64,000 bases of DNA, taken from assembly GCF_000277125.1 (NCBI RefSeq), contig NC_016946.1, positions 3,596,001 through 3,660,000 of the forward strand, read 5' to 3'. Below are positions 33,841 to 41,779 of the stretch, in pieces (position 1 is the stretch's first letter; each line of letters starts with the position of its first letter). This DNA comes from Mycobacterium intracellulare ATCC 13950. Its GTDB lineage: Bacteria > Actinomycetota > Actinomycetes > Mycobacteriales > Mycobacteriaceae. The position numbers were made by a program, and so were the translations under genes. The notes below the pieces were generated by a model, which was not told the DNA's origin, ran no database searches, and saw only the letters and a list, made by a program, of their open reading frames with translations.

Positions 33841-34671
33841 GTGGGTTCGTTAGATGGCAAAGTCGCCTTCATCACCGGGGTGGCGCGCGGCCAGGGCCGC
33901 AGCCACGCGGTGCGGCTCGCCCGCGAGGGCGCCAACATCATCGGGATCGACATCTGCGCCGACATCCCCGCCAACGGATATCCGATGGCCTCCCGGCAGG
34001 AACTGGACGAGACCGTCGCCCTCGTCGAAGAGGCCGGCGGAAAGATGCTGGGCACCGTCGCCGATGTGCGCGACTTCGAGCAGGTCAAGACCGCGATGGA
34101 TAGCGGCGTCGAGCACTTCGGCCGCCTCGACATCGTGTTGGCCAACGCCGGGATCGCGCCATTGGCGTTCCGCGAGTTGAGCATTGAGGAGGAACTGGCG
34201 CAGTGGCGCGCGGTCACCGGCGTCAACCTCGACGGCGCCTACCACACGGCGTGGGCGGCCGTTCCGCACCTGCTGTCCGGTAATCGCGGCGGGGTGATCA
34301 TCTTCACCAGCTCGACGGCGGGCATCAAAGGTTTCGGCGGCCTGCAAGGCGGCGGCCTGGGCTACGCGGCGTCCAAGCACGGCATCGTCGGCCTGATGCG
34401 TACGCTGGCCAATGCGCTTGCGCCGCTGAACATTCGGGTGAACACCGTGCACCCGACCGCGGTCAACACCATGATGGCGACCAATGATGACATGACCGAC
34501 TTCCTGGAGAAGAATCCCGGCGCCGGCCCCCATCTGCAAAACCCGATGCCCGTCGGCATGCTGGAACCCGAAGACGTCAGCGCCGCGATCGCCTACCTGG
34601 TCTCCGACGAGGCGAAGTACGTGACCGGCGTGACCTTCCCCGTCGATGCCGGCTTCTGCAACAAGGTCTGA
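33841..34671 (+). CDS. Mycofactocin-coupled SDR oxidoreductase (1)
   Basis: 276 residues, GTG with AGAGGAAA upstream. SDR motifs: TGVARGQGRSHAVRLAREGANIIGIDIC, ANAGIAPL, SSTAG and YAASKHG. The insertion after the second strand (ADIPANGYPMASRQELDETVALVEEAGG) is the mark of mycofactocin-dependent SDRs, which keep NAD bound and pass electrons to the peptide cofactor mycofactocin. It likely oxidises an alcohol intermediate. First gene behind the TetR operators. Confidence 0.93.
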   Translation: MGSLDGKVAFITGVARGQGRSHAVRLAREGANIIGIDICADIPANGYPMASRQELDETVALVEEAGGKMLGTVADVRDFEQVKTAMDSGVEHFGRLDIVLANAGIAPLAFRELSIEEELAQWRAVTGVNLDGAYHTAWAAVPHLLSGNRGGVIIFTSSTAGIKGFGGLQGGGLGYAASKHGIVGLMRTLANALAPLNIRVNTVHPTAVNTMMATNDDMTDFLEKNPGAGPHLQNPMPVGMLEPEDVSAAIAYLVSDEAKYVTGVTFPVDAGFCNKV

Positions 34672-34677
34672 TAGCCC

Positions 34678-35499
34678 GTGACAACGAACGACGCAACGGG
34701 CCGGGTCGCCGGCAAACGGATCCTGATCACCGGGGCCGCGCGCGGCATGGGACGCTCGCACGCGGTGCGGCTGGCCGAGGAGGGTGCCGACTGCGTCCTC
34801 GTCGACATCTGTTCCACCCCAGCGGGTTTGGAATACCCACTGGCCACCGAGGACGACCTGAACGAGACCGCGAACCTGGTCGAGAAACACGGCCGCCGGG
34901 CGATCACCGCGGTCGTCGACGTGCGCGACGAGGCCGCCATGAAAGCGGCGGTCGACGCGGCCGCCGACGAACTCGGCGGGCTCGACGGCGCGGTCGCCAA
35001 CGCCGGCGTGCTCACCGTCGGCACCTGGGACACCACCACCGCCGAGCAGTGGCGGCTGGTTGTCGATGTCAACCTCATCGGGGCCTGGAACACCTGCGCG
35101 GCCGCGCTGCCCCACCTCGTCGCGCGCGGCGGCGGGAGCCTGGTCAACATCAGTTCCTCGGCCGGCATCAAGGGGACCCCGCTGCATGTGCCCTACACGG
35201 CGTCCAAGCACGGCATCGTGGGGATGACGCTCGCGCTGGCCAACGAGCTTGCCGCACAGAACATTCGGGTCAACACCGTGCACCCCACCGGCGTGGCGAC
35301 CGGCATGGCGCCCCCGACGATGCACACGTTGATCGCCGAGCAGCGGCCCGACCTGGTGCCCATCTTCCTCAACGCGCTGCCCGCGCCGCTGATCGAGGCG
35401 GCCGATGTGAGCAACGCGGTGCTCTACCTCCTCTCCGATGAATCCCGTTATGTCACGGGGCTTGAGCTGAAAGTGGACGCCGGTGTCACCATCAGATAG
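34678..35499 (+). CDS. Mycofactocin-coupled SDR oxidoreductase (2)
   Basis: 273 residues, GTG start six bases after the previous stop. Motifs: TGAARGMGRSHAVRLAEEGADCVLVDIC, the same mycofactocin-type insert (STPAGLEYPLATEDDLNETANLVEKHGRRA), ANAGVLTVG, SSSAG and YTASKHG. A tandem paralogue of gene 1, presumably acting on a second substrate of the pathway. Confidence 0.93.
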   Translation: MTTNDATGRVAGKRILITGAARGMGRSHAVRLAEEGADCVLVDICSTPAGLEYPLATEDDLNETANLVEKHGRRAITAVVDVRDEAAMKAAVDAAADELGGLDGAVANAGVLTVGTWDTTTAEQWRLVVDVNLIGAWNTCAAALPHLVARGGGSLVNISSSAGIKGTPLHVPYTASKHGIVGMTLALANELAAQNIRVNTVHPTGVATGMAPPTMHTLIAEQRPDLVPIFLNALPAPLIEAADVSNAVLYLLSDESRYVTGLELKVDAGVTIR

Positions 35500-36313
35500 T
35501 GCTTTGACGGACGACGGTGCGCGACATGAACGGGGGGTGCGCACCTTCGCCGAGGTGATGACGGTCGATCCGCCCGGCGATCGGGGACCCTTCACCGCAG
35601 GGCTGATCGACTTCGTCTTCGGCGAGGTGTGGTCGCGGCCCGGGCTCGGCCGCCGCGATCGACGGTTCGTGACGCTGGCCTGCGTCGCGGCCGCCGACGC
35701 GCAGGCCCCGCTCGAGCAGCACGTCTATGCGGCGTTGAACAGCGGTGACCTCACCATCACCGAAATGCGGGAAACGGTCCTGCATTTCGCCGTCTACGCC
35801 GGCTGGCCGAAGGCCTCGCGGTTCAACATCGCCGTGGACCAGGAGTGGGCCAGGATCGCCGAGGAACGCGGCGAGGCGCCCCCTCCCCCGGAACCGTTGC
35901 TGCCGCTGGTCACCGCCAGCGACCCCGAGCAGCGGCTGCAGGGCGGCGAAGCATCGTTCAAGGAGATCAACTGCCTGCCGTTCGCGCCGATGCGCGACAA
36001 CCCCTACTCGGGCGCGGGCATTCTGAACTTCGTCTTCGGCGAGATGTGGCTGCGGCCCGGCTTGGGCATGAAGGAACGCCGCCTCATCACGGTGGCCTGC
36101 GTCGCCTTCCAGGACGCCGAAATCCCGATCATCTCCCACGTGTACGCGGCGCTGAAGAGCGGCGACGTCTCGTTCGAGGAGATGGACGAATTGGCGCTGC
36201 AGTTCGCGGCGTACTACGGCTGCGCCAAGGCCGACTACCTCAACCAGGTGATCGCGGAGCAGAAGCAGCGGGTGACGGCCGAAAACCGGGCCGATCCCGC
36301 GACCGTCGGCTGA
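35483..36313 (+). CDS. Double carboxymuconolactone-decarboxylase-like protein
   Basis: 276 residues with two copies of the CMD/AhpD-like fold: about 20-125 (FVFGEVWSRPGLGRRDRRFVTLACVAAADAQAPLEQHVYAALNSGDLT) and about 155-265 (FVFGEMWLRPGLGMKERRLITVACVAFQDAEIPIISHVYAALKSGDVS). The AhpD CxxC pair is absent, so thiol peroxidase activity is unlikely; decarboxylase or lactone chemistry fits better. The GTG start overlaps the SDR by 17 bases; TTG 35504 is the alternative. Confidence 0.88.
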   Translation: MSPSDSALTDDGARHERGVRTFAEVMTVDPPGDRGPFTAGLIDFVFGEVWSRPGLGRRDRRFVTLACVAAADAQAPLEQHVYAALNSGDLTITEMRETVLHFAVYAGWPKASRFNIAVDQEWARIAEERGEAPPPPEPLLPLVTASDPEQRLQGGEASFKEINCLPFAPMRDNPYSGAGILNFVFGEMWLRPGLGMKERRLITVACVAFQDAEIPIISHVYAALKSGDVSFEEMDELALQFAAYYGCAKADYLNQVIAEQKQRVTAENRADPATVG

Positions 36314-36335
36314 CACGACAACGGAGGACACTGCC

Positions 36336-37799
36336 ATGACGGCAACCGCGTCGTCACCGACGCTCTCGGGTGCGTTACTCATTGGCGGAGAACGCATTAA
36401 CGCGGCATCCGGCGGAACCTACCGCCACGTCTACCCGGGCACCGGCCTGCCCAACGCGTCCATACCCCTGGCCGGCCGAAGCGAGGTCGGCCGGGCCGTC
36501 GACAGCGCGTGGGACGCGCACCGGGAATGGATGTCCTACCCCGTCGATCGCCGCCGCGACCTGTTGTTCGCGCTGGCCGACGTGGTGCGCGACCACTTCG
36601 CCGAGTTGAGCGAGCTCAACGTGCACGACTACGGCGTCCCGATCGCGGTCGCCGGCAACTCCGTACTGACGGAGCGGTTCCTGCGCTACTACGCCGGCTA
36701 CGTCGACAAGTCGCACGGCGCAAGCACTCCCGTCGCCGGCGCGTTCGACGTCAACATCGTCGAGCGCGAACCGTACGGCGTCGTCGGCGTCCTGGCCCCG
36801 TGGAACGGGCCGCTGGTCGTGGTCGGCGCGGCCGTGGCCCCCGCGCTGGCGGCGGGAAACGCCGTCATCCTCAAACCCTCGGAGGTTGCGTCGTTGGCGC
36901 CCTTGCGCTTTGGCGAACTCTGCCTGGAAGCGGGCCTGCCGCCGGGGTTGGTGAACGTGCTGCCGGCCGGCCCGGAGGGCGGCGACGCGCTGGTGCGTCA
37001 CCCTGGGGTCCGCAAGATCCACTTCACCGGCGGACAGGCGACCGCGCAGAAGGTGCTGCAGGCCGCATCGCACAACCTCACACCCGTGACGGCCGAATTG
37101 GGCGGCAAGTCGGCGTATCTCGTGTTCGCCGACGCCGACCTCGACATGGCCGCCGTCATCGCGGCCCACCAGGGGCCCATCACCCAGGCCGGCCAAAGTT
37201 GCGCCTGCGCCTCGCGGATCCTCGTCCAGGCATCGGTGTACACGGCATTCGTGGAGAAGCTCGTGGCGACCGTGCGGGCCGCGAAGGTCGGGGATCCGCT
37301 GCAGCCCGACGTCATGCTCGGGCCCGTCGTCAGCGAGGCCGCCGCCGAGCGCGTCCTCGGTGTCATCGACCAGGCGGTCAGCGAGAAGGCCGGTGACCTG
37401 ATCACCGGCGGGCGCCGGCTGGGAGGTGAACTCGCGTCCGGCTATTTCGTCGAGCCGACGATCTTCGCGAACGTCGACAACCGCTCGGCGCTGGCGCAAA
37501 CCGAGACATTCGGGCCGGTGGCTTCCGTCATGCCGTTCGGCGACGAGGACGAGGCGGTCAGGATCGCCAACGATTCGCGCTACGGCCTCAACGCATTCGT
37601 GGCCACCTCCGACCTGGAGCGCGCGCATCGGGTGGCGCGCCGGCTGGAAGCGGGTTCGGTGTGGGTGAACAGGCACAGCGACATCGCGCCCCAAGGCCCC
37701 TACGGCGGATACAAACAGAGCGGGTTCGGCCGCACCGGCGGCGTGGAGGGCCTGTATGACTTTCTGCAGGTGAAGACCATCCGCATCGGCATGAGCTGA
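36336..37799 (+). CDS. Aldehyde dehydrogenase family protein
   Basis: 487 residues, ATG after GGAGG. NAD-binding segments APWNGPLVVVGAAVAPALAAGNAVILKPSE and FTGGQATAQKVLQAA, Glu in ELGGKSAYLVFADADLD, catalytic Cys in GQSCACASRILV, and the C-terminal YGGYKQSGFGRTGG. It oxidises an aldehyde to an acid, logically the product of the two upstream alcohol dehydrogenases. Confidence 0.95.
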   Translation: MTATASSPTLSGALLIGGERINAASGGTYRHVYPGTGLPNASIPLAGRSEVGRAVDSAWDAHREWMSYPVDRRRDLLFALADVVRDHFAELSELNVHDYGVPIAVAGNSVLTERFLRYYAGYVDKSHGASTPVAGAFDVNIVEREPYGVVGVLAPWNGPLVVVGAAVAPALAAGNAVILKPSEVASLAPLRFGELCLEAGLPPGLVNVLPAGPEGGDALVRHPGVRKIHFTGGQATAQKVLQAASHNLTPVTAELGGKSAYLVFADADLDMAAVIAAHQGPITQAGQSCACASRILVQASVYTAFVEKLVATVRAAKVGDPLQPDVMLGPVVSEAAAERVLGVIDQAVSEKAGDLITGGRRLGGELASGYFVEPTIFANVDNRSALAQTETFGPVASVMPFGDEDEAVRIANDSRYGLNAFVATSDLERAHRVARRLEAGSVWVNRHSDIAPQGPYGGYKQSGFGRTGGVEGLYDFLQVKTIRIGMS

Positions 37800-37862
37800 C
37801 GGACAGAGTTCCGAAACACGGTGTCCATCAGGTATTTCCGCTAGTGGCGTACAGTCGCCTTC

Positions 37863-38075
37863 ATGAGTTTGGTCGAGTGGCTGCGGACCCCCCGCTACTT
37901 GCGGACACGCTTCATGATGGAAACGCGGCCCCTGAACAGCCTCGAGATGGAGATCGTGTTCCTCGAGGTCTCCGCCCGCGACGCCCTGGTGCGCGTGCCC
38001 GTGGCGTTCATGCTCCTGCCGAAGACCGTCCGCCCGTGGCGTGATCAACCGTCCAAGCCGGAGCAGGACAAGTAG
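37863..38075 (+). CDS. Small hypothetical protein, 70 aa
   Basis: ATG start. Basic N-terminus (SLVEWLRTPRYLRTRFMMETRPL) then LEMEIVFLEVSARDALVRVPVAFMLLP. Last gene of the plus-strand run; no family recognised. Confidence 0.5.
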   Translation: MSLVEWLRTPRYLRTRFMMETRPLNSLEMEIVFLEVSARDALVRVPVAFMLLPKTVRPWRDQPSKPEQDK

Positions 38076-38137
38076 GGCGCGGCCCTCGTCTGCCGTAAAC
38101 CCTTGGGAGCCGCCGTCGCATCGGGCATGCTGACGGT

Positions 38138-39058
38138 ATGCATGCGATCAACGGGGTCCGTGACCCGGCGGCAGGCTTTCCCCTCGACACCGCGGCCGAC
38201 GACGCCGGCGAGCGCCGGCAGGCCAACCGTGCGGTCGCCGTCAGCGCGGCCGGGCTGGCGTTGACCGGCCTGGTGGAACTGGTCATCGCGCTGTTGTCCG
38301 GTTCGGTGGCGCTGCTCGGCGATGCGCTGCACAACCTGTCCGACGTCTCCACCAGCGCCCTGGTGTTCGTCGGCTTCCGCGCCTCGCGCAAGGTCCCCAC
38401 CGAGCGGTACCCCTATGGCTACGAACGCGCCGAGGACCTCGCCGGCATCGGGGTGGCCCTGGTGATCTGGGGCAGCGCCGTGGTCGCCGGTTTCGAGAGC
38501 GTCACCAAGTTGCTCCGTCACGGCGGCACCGGCTACGTGGGCTGGGGCATCGCCGCGGCCGTCGTGGGCGTCGCCGGCAACCAGCTGGTGGCCCGCTACA
38601 AACTGGTGGTAGGCAAGCGAATTCGGTCGGCCACCATGGTGGCCGACGCCAAGCACTCCTGGCTCGACGCGTTATCGTCGGCCGGGGCGGTGCTGGGGCT
38701 GATCGGCGTGGCACTCGGCTGGGGCTGGGCCGACGCGGTCGCCGGAATCGTCGTCACCGGATTCATCTGCCACGTCGGCTGGGAGGTCACCGCCGACATC
38801 GCGCATCGCCTGCTCGATGGCGTCGACCCCGACATCATCACCACCGCCGAGGCCGTCGCCGCCTCGGTGCCCGGCGTGACGCACGCGCACGCCCGGGCCC
38901 GATGGACCGGCCGGACCCTGCGCGTGGAAGTGGAAGGGTTCCTGAACGCGGATACGTCGCTGGCCGCGTCCGATCAGATCGGTCGCAGCGTCGCCGCGGC
39001 CCTGGCGCCGCGGATCCCGGAGATGCAGAGCTTCACCTGGACGGCGCGGGCGGCCTGA
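38138..39058 (+). CDS. Cation diffusion facilitator (CDF) metal transporter
   Basis: 306 residues: about six transmembrane helices, with the metal site HNLSD (helix 2, first HxxxD) and DAKHSWLD (helix 5, HxxxD). C-terminal cytoplasmic regulatory domain (VPGVTHAHARARWTGRTLRVEVEGFLNAD). Exports Zn, Mn, Co or Fe by proton exchange; the second HxxxD is common in Zn/Co types. Metal not determined. Confidence 0.93.
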   Translation: MHAINGVRDPAAGFPLDTAADDAGERRQANRAVAVSAAGLALTGLVELVIALLSGSVALLGDALHNLSDVSTSALVFVGFRASRKVPTERYPYGYERAEDLAGIGVALVIWGSAVVAGFESVTKLLRHGGTGYVGWGIAAAVVGVAGNQLVARYKLVVGKRIRSATMVADAKHSWLDALSSAGAVLGLIGVALGWGWADAVAGIVVTGFICHVGWEVTADIAHRLLDGVDPDIITTAEAVAASVPGVTHAHARARWTGRTLRVEVEGFLNADTSLAASDQIGRSVAAALAPRIPEMQSFTWTARAA

Positions 39059-39067
39059 CCGGTCGGC

Positions 39068-39412
39068 TCAGTTGCCGGCGGCGCCTTCGGGCTTGGGCCC
39101 GCGGTCCTCGCCAGTGATGTACTTCGGGCAGTAGTGGGCGGCCGAGAGGAAGGTGAACTTGGCCGCGCTGGCGCCCTGGAAGGCCGGGTTCTGGTTGCGC
39201 AGGTCCGTCACGATCTTCGCGTCCGACTGGCCGTCGTCGAGCAGCTCACACACCGACTTGCCGATGGTGATCGCGTTGCCGGCGTCCTGGTAGGTGATGC
39301 CGGCGTCGCGCAGGTCCTTGAGGAAATCCTGATCGTTGTCGACGTCCGCGTGGGCCGGGACGGCCAGGCCGAGCGCGGCGGCGGCACTGCAGAGCCCGAG
39401 GAGAAATCGCAT
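39068..39412 (-). CDS. Secreted DUF732 protein (2)
   Basis: 114 residues: signal peptide ending AHADV, then DQDFLKDLRDAGITYQDAGNAITIGKSVCELLDDGQSDAKIVTDL and AAHYCPKYI. Tandem with the next DUF732 gene, most probably a local duplication. Confidence 0.9.
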   Translation of the reverse strand: MRFLLGLCSAAAALGLAVPAHADVDNDQDFLKDLRDAGITYQDAGNAITIGKSVCELLDDGQSDAKIVTDLRNQNPAFQGASAAKFTFLSAAHYCPKYITGEDRGPKPEGAAGN

Positions 39413-39460
39413 AACGCCATGATTGTTTCAAACCCGGCGACGATCGGCACCTCGGCGCCG

Positions 39461-39796
39461 TTACGGGGTGTTCGTGGTGGAGGTGATCGCGCCCGGGCAG
39501 TACGTGCTCGCGGCGATGGCCGCGAACTGATTGGCCTTGCCCTCGCTCAGCGCGGAGTTCTTGGACAGCAGCGTCTTGACCACGTCGGGCATCTGCGTGC
39601 CCTGGCCGACCGTGTCGCACACCCATTTGCCCGCGCCCACCGCCTTGTCGGAATCGGCGAAGGTGATGCCGGCCGCGCGCAGTGACGCGATGAACGCTTC
39701 GTCGGTGCCGTCGACGCCGTCAACGGGGTCGGCGTGCGCCGGCACCGCGAGGCCGATCGTGACGGCCAGGCCGGACAGGGCGAGCATGAGCTTCAT
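39461..39796 (-). CDS. Secreted DUF732 protein (3)
   Basis: 111 residues: signal peptide ending AHADP, then DEAFIASLRAAGITFADSDKAVGAGKWVCDTVGQGTQMPDVVKTL and ASTYCPGAI. First of the tandem pair. The family Cys pair is conserved. Function unknown. Confidence 0.9.
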   Translation of the reverse strand: MKLMLALSGLAVTIGLAVPAHADPVDGVDGTDEAFIASLRAAGITFADSDKAVGAGKWVCDTVGQGTQMPDVVKTLLSKNSALSEGKANQFAAIAASTYCPGAITSTTNTP

Positions 39797-39852
39797 GGCT
39801 CAGTGATTCTCCCAGAGATGTCGCCCACCCGCACCCGCTAGCGACAGGCATC

Positions 39853-39897
39853 GTCAACTCGCGGTTGACACTCGGCATCCGTCAACCTAGCGTTGAC
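39853..39897 (+). promoter_or_regulatory. Two tandem inverted repeats before clpC2
   Basis: GTCAAC-N5-GTTGAC at 39853-39869 and again at 39881-39897, centres 28 bases apart, the second ending three bases before the ATG. The downstream protein has its own HTH, so these are probably autoregulatory sites. Confidence 0.75.
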
Positions 39898-39900
39898 GAC

Positions 39901-40671
39901 ATGTCCGAGCCCATCCGCATCGCGTATCCGATCCGCCTCGACGAGTTGATCACCGCGATCAAGACCATCCACCCCGACGTGCTGGACCAGCTGACCGACG
40001 CCGTGCTGGCCGCCGAGCACCTGGGCGAGATCGCCGACCACCTGATCGGCCATTTCGTGGACCAGGCCCGCCGCTCCGGAGCGTCCTGGACCGACATCGG
40101 CAAGAGCATGGGCGTCACCAAACAAGCCGCCCAGAAACGATTCGTCCCCCGCGCCGAGGCCACCACCCTGGGGCCGGAGCAAGGCTTCGCGCGGTTCACG
40201 CCGCGGGCGCGCGGCGCGGTGGTGGCGGCCCAGAACGCCGCGCACGAGGCCGGCAACGGCGAGATCACCCCCGACCACCTGCTGATCGGGGTGCTCGCCG
40301 ACGCGGCCGCGCTCGCCACGGTGTTGCTGCGCCTGCAAAAGATCGACACCGAGGCGCTACGCGACGCCGCGGCCGCGTCGATCGCCGCGCTGCGCGTGGA
40401 AGACCAACCGCCCGAACTCATCCCGTTCAGCGGGCCGGCGCGCAAGGCCCTCGAATTGACCGTGCGCGAGGCCCTTCGGCTCGGCCACAACTACGTCGGC
40501 ACCGAGCACCAGCTGCTGGCGTTGCTCGAACTGGAGGCCGCCTCCTCCACCCCGGGGCCGCTGCACCGGTGCGGCGTCGACAAGGACCGGGTCGAGGCCG
40601 ATCTGATCGCGGCGCTGGACTCGCTCGGTGGCGGGAAATCCGTTGCCCCGGACGGCGGCGGTGACGCCTGA
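39901..40671 (+). CDS. clpC2: ClpC2: HTH plus two Clp_N repeats
   Basis: 256 residues from ATG 39901. Residues about 1-85 carry an HTH (SWTDIGKSMGVTKQAAQKRF). Then a Clp_N double repeat (RFTPRARGAVVAAQNAAHEAGNGEITPDHLLIGVL and PFSGPARKALELTVREALRLGHNYVGTEHQLLALL). There are no AAA modules. From established work, mycobacterial ClpC2 mimics the ClpC1 N-domain, can bind ClpC1-targeting compounds, and its HTH is thought to control its own gene. Matches Rv2667. Confidence 0.93.
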   Translation: MSEPIRIAYPIRLDELITAIKTIHPDVLDQLTDAVLAAEHLGEIADHLIGHFVDQARRSGASWTDIGKSMGVTKQAAQKRFVPRAEATTLGPEQGFARFTPRARGAVVAAQNAAHEAGNGEITPDHLLIGVLADAAALATVLLRLQKIDTEALRDAAAASIAALRVEDQPPELIPFSGPARKALELTVREALRLGHNYVGTEHQLLALLELEAASSTPGPLHRCGVDKDRVEADLIAALDSLGGGKSVAPDGGGDA

Positions 40672-40754
40672 CGGCTGCGGCCGACCCCTGCCTCGGGCGC
40701 TACCGCGTGTGCGATCATGCGAGGGTCCCCGCAACGGTGCCAAGGAGGCAAGAC

Positions 40755-41282
40755 ATGGCGAAGATGCGCCGCTGGCTGGTATCGGTGTCGGCCGCGCTGG
40801 TTGCCGCGGCGAGCGTGACCGCCGTCGTTCCGGCGCCGCCCGCGGGTGCCGGCGACGCGCCGATCGGCCACATCGGGGACACGCTGCGCGTGGACAACGG
40901 CACGTTCATCGCGGACGTGACCGTCAGCGGCGTGGCGCCCTGCGACCCGCCACCCGGCTTCGGCTACACGCGCGAGGGCACCTACAAGGGCTTCCCCGGC
41001 AGCACCGTCGAGCGCGCCGACGTGACGATTCGTGCGATCCGCGTGCCCAATCCGTACATCATGGCGACCATCTTCAGTTTCAACGGGGTGACCCCGAACG
41101 CCGACGCCTACAAGCCGCGGGCCTCCGATGCGCCCGACGCGCTGGACAACGTGATCGTCAACGCGCCCAACGGGGCGATCGTGCGCGGTGAGGTGTATTG
41201 GGACGCCTACCGCGACCCCGTCTCCACCGTCGTCCTGCTGGACAAGAAGACGGGCTATCACCTCGCCCAGTGGAATCTTTGA
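40755..41282 (+). CDS. Secreted protein, Rv2668-like
   Basis: 175 residues, ATG with AAGGAGG. Signal peptide to about residue 33 (VAAASVTAVVPAPPAGAGDA). Mature part is a beta-rich domain (IGDTLRVDNGTFIADVTVSGVAPCDPPPGFGYTREGTYKGFPGSTVERADVTIRAI), of the DUF1942/MPT63-like immunoglobulin-type style. Conserved place after clpC2. Function unknown; it overlaps the next gene. Confidence 0.85.
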   Translation: MAKMRRWLVSVSAALVAAASVTAVVPAPPAGAGDAPIGHIGDTLRVDNGTFIADVTVSGVAPCDPPPGFGYTREGTYKGFPGSTVERADVTIRAIRVPNPYIMATIFSFNGVTPNADAYKPRASDAPDALDNVIVNAPNGAIVRGEVYWDAYRDPVSTVVLLDKKTGYHLAQWNL

Positions 41283-41779
41283 TCCGAACCGTCCACGTCG
41301 CGGCGGCGGATTCCGGTGCCGCCGCCGAGCTGGCCGCCGTTGCGGCCCTTACCTTTCCGCTCGCGTGCCCGCCCACGGCGGCCCCGGAGAACATCGCGGC
41401 CTTCGTGGCCGCCAACCTGTCGGCCGAGCGCTTCGCGGACTACCTCGCCGATCCGCACCGCGCCGTCCTCACCGCGGCGCACGACGGCCGAATCATCGGC
41501 TACGCCATGCTGATTCGCGAGCCCGGCGCCGCCGAGCTGTCCAAGATCTACGTGCTGCCCGCGTACCACGGCGGCGGGGTGTCGACGGCCCTGATGGACC
41601 GCGCGCTGGCCACCGCCGGCGAGTGGGGCGCGCGGCGCGTGTGGCTGGGGGTCAACCAGGCAAACCAACGCGCGCAACGCTTTTACGCCAAGAGCGGCTT
41701 CAGGATCAGCGGCACCAGGACGTTTCGTCTCGGCGCCGGCCTCGAGCACGACTATGTCATGGTTCGCGAGCTGAGCTAG
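41270..41779 (+). CDS. GNAT-family N-acetyltransferase
   Basis: 169 residues from GTG 41270; a TTG at 41279 overlapping the previous stop is equally likely. GNAT core: IIGYAMLIREPGAAELSKIYVLPAYHGGGVSTALMDRALATA (acetyl-CoA loop in variant form GGGVST) and WLGVNQANQRAQRFYAKSGFRISG. Acceptor unknown. It overlaps zapE at the 3' end by 23 bases, convergent. Matches Rv2669. Confidence 0.9.
   Translation: MESLIRTVHVAAADSGAAAELAAVAALTFPLACPPTAAPENIAAFVAANLSAERFADYLADPHRAVLTAAHDGRIIGYAMLIREPGAAELSKIYVLPAYHGGGVSTALMDRALATAGEWGARRVWLGVNQANQRAQRFYAKSGFRISGTRTFRLGAGLEHDYVMVRELS

Noticed and set aside
33850..35595. 581-residue minus-strand frame
   Set aside because: Antisense of the two SDR genes, rich in Gly/Arg/Asp/His, no motif.
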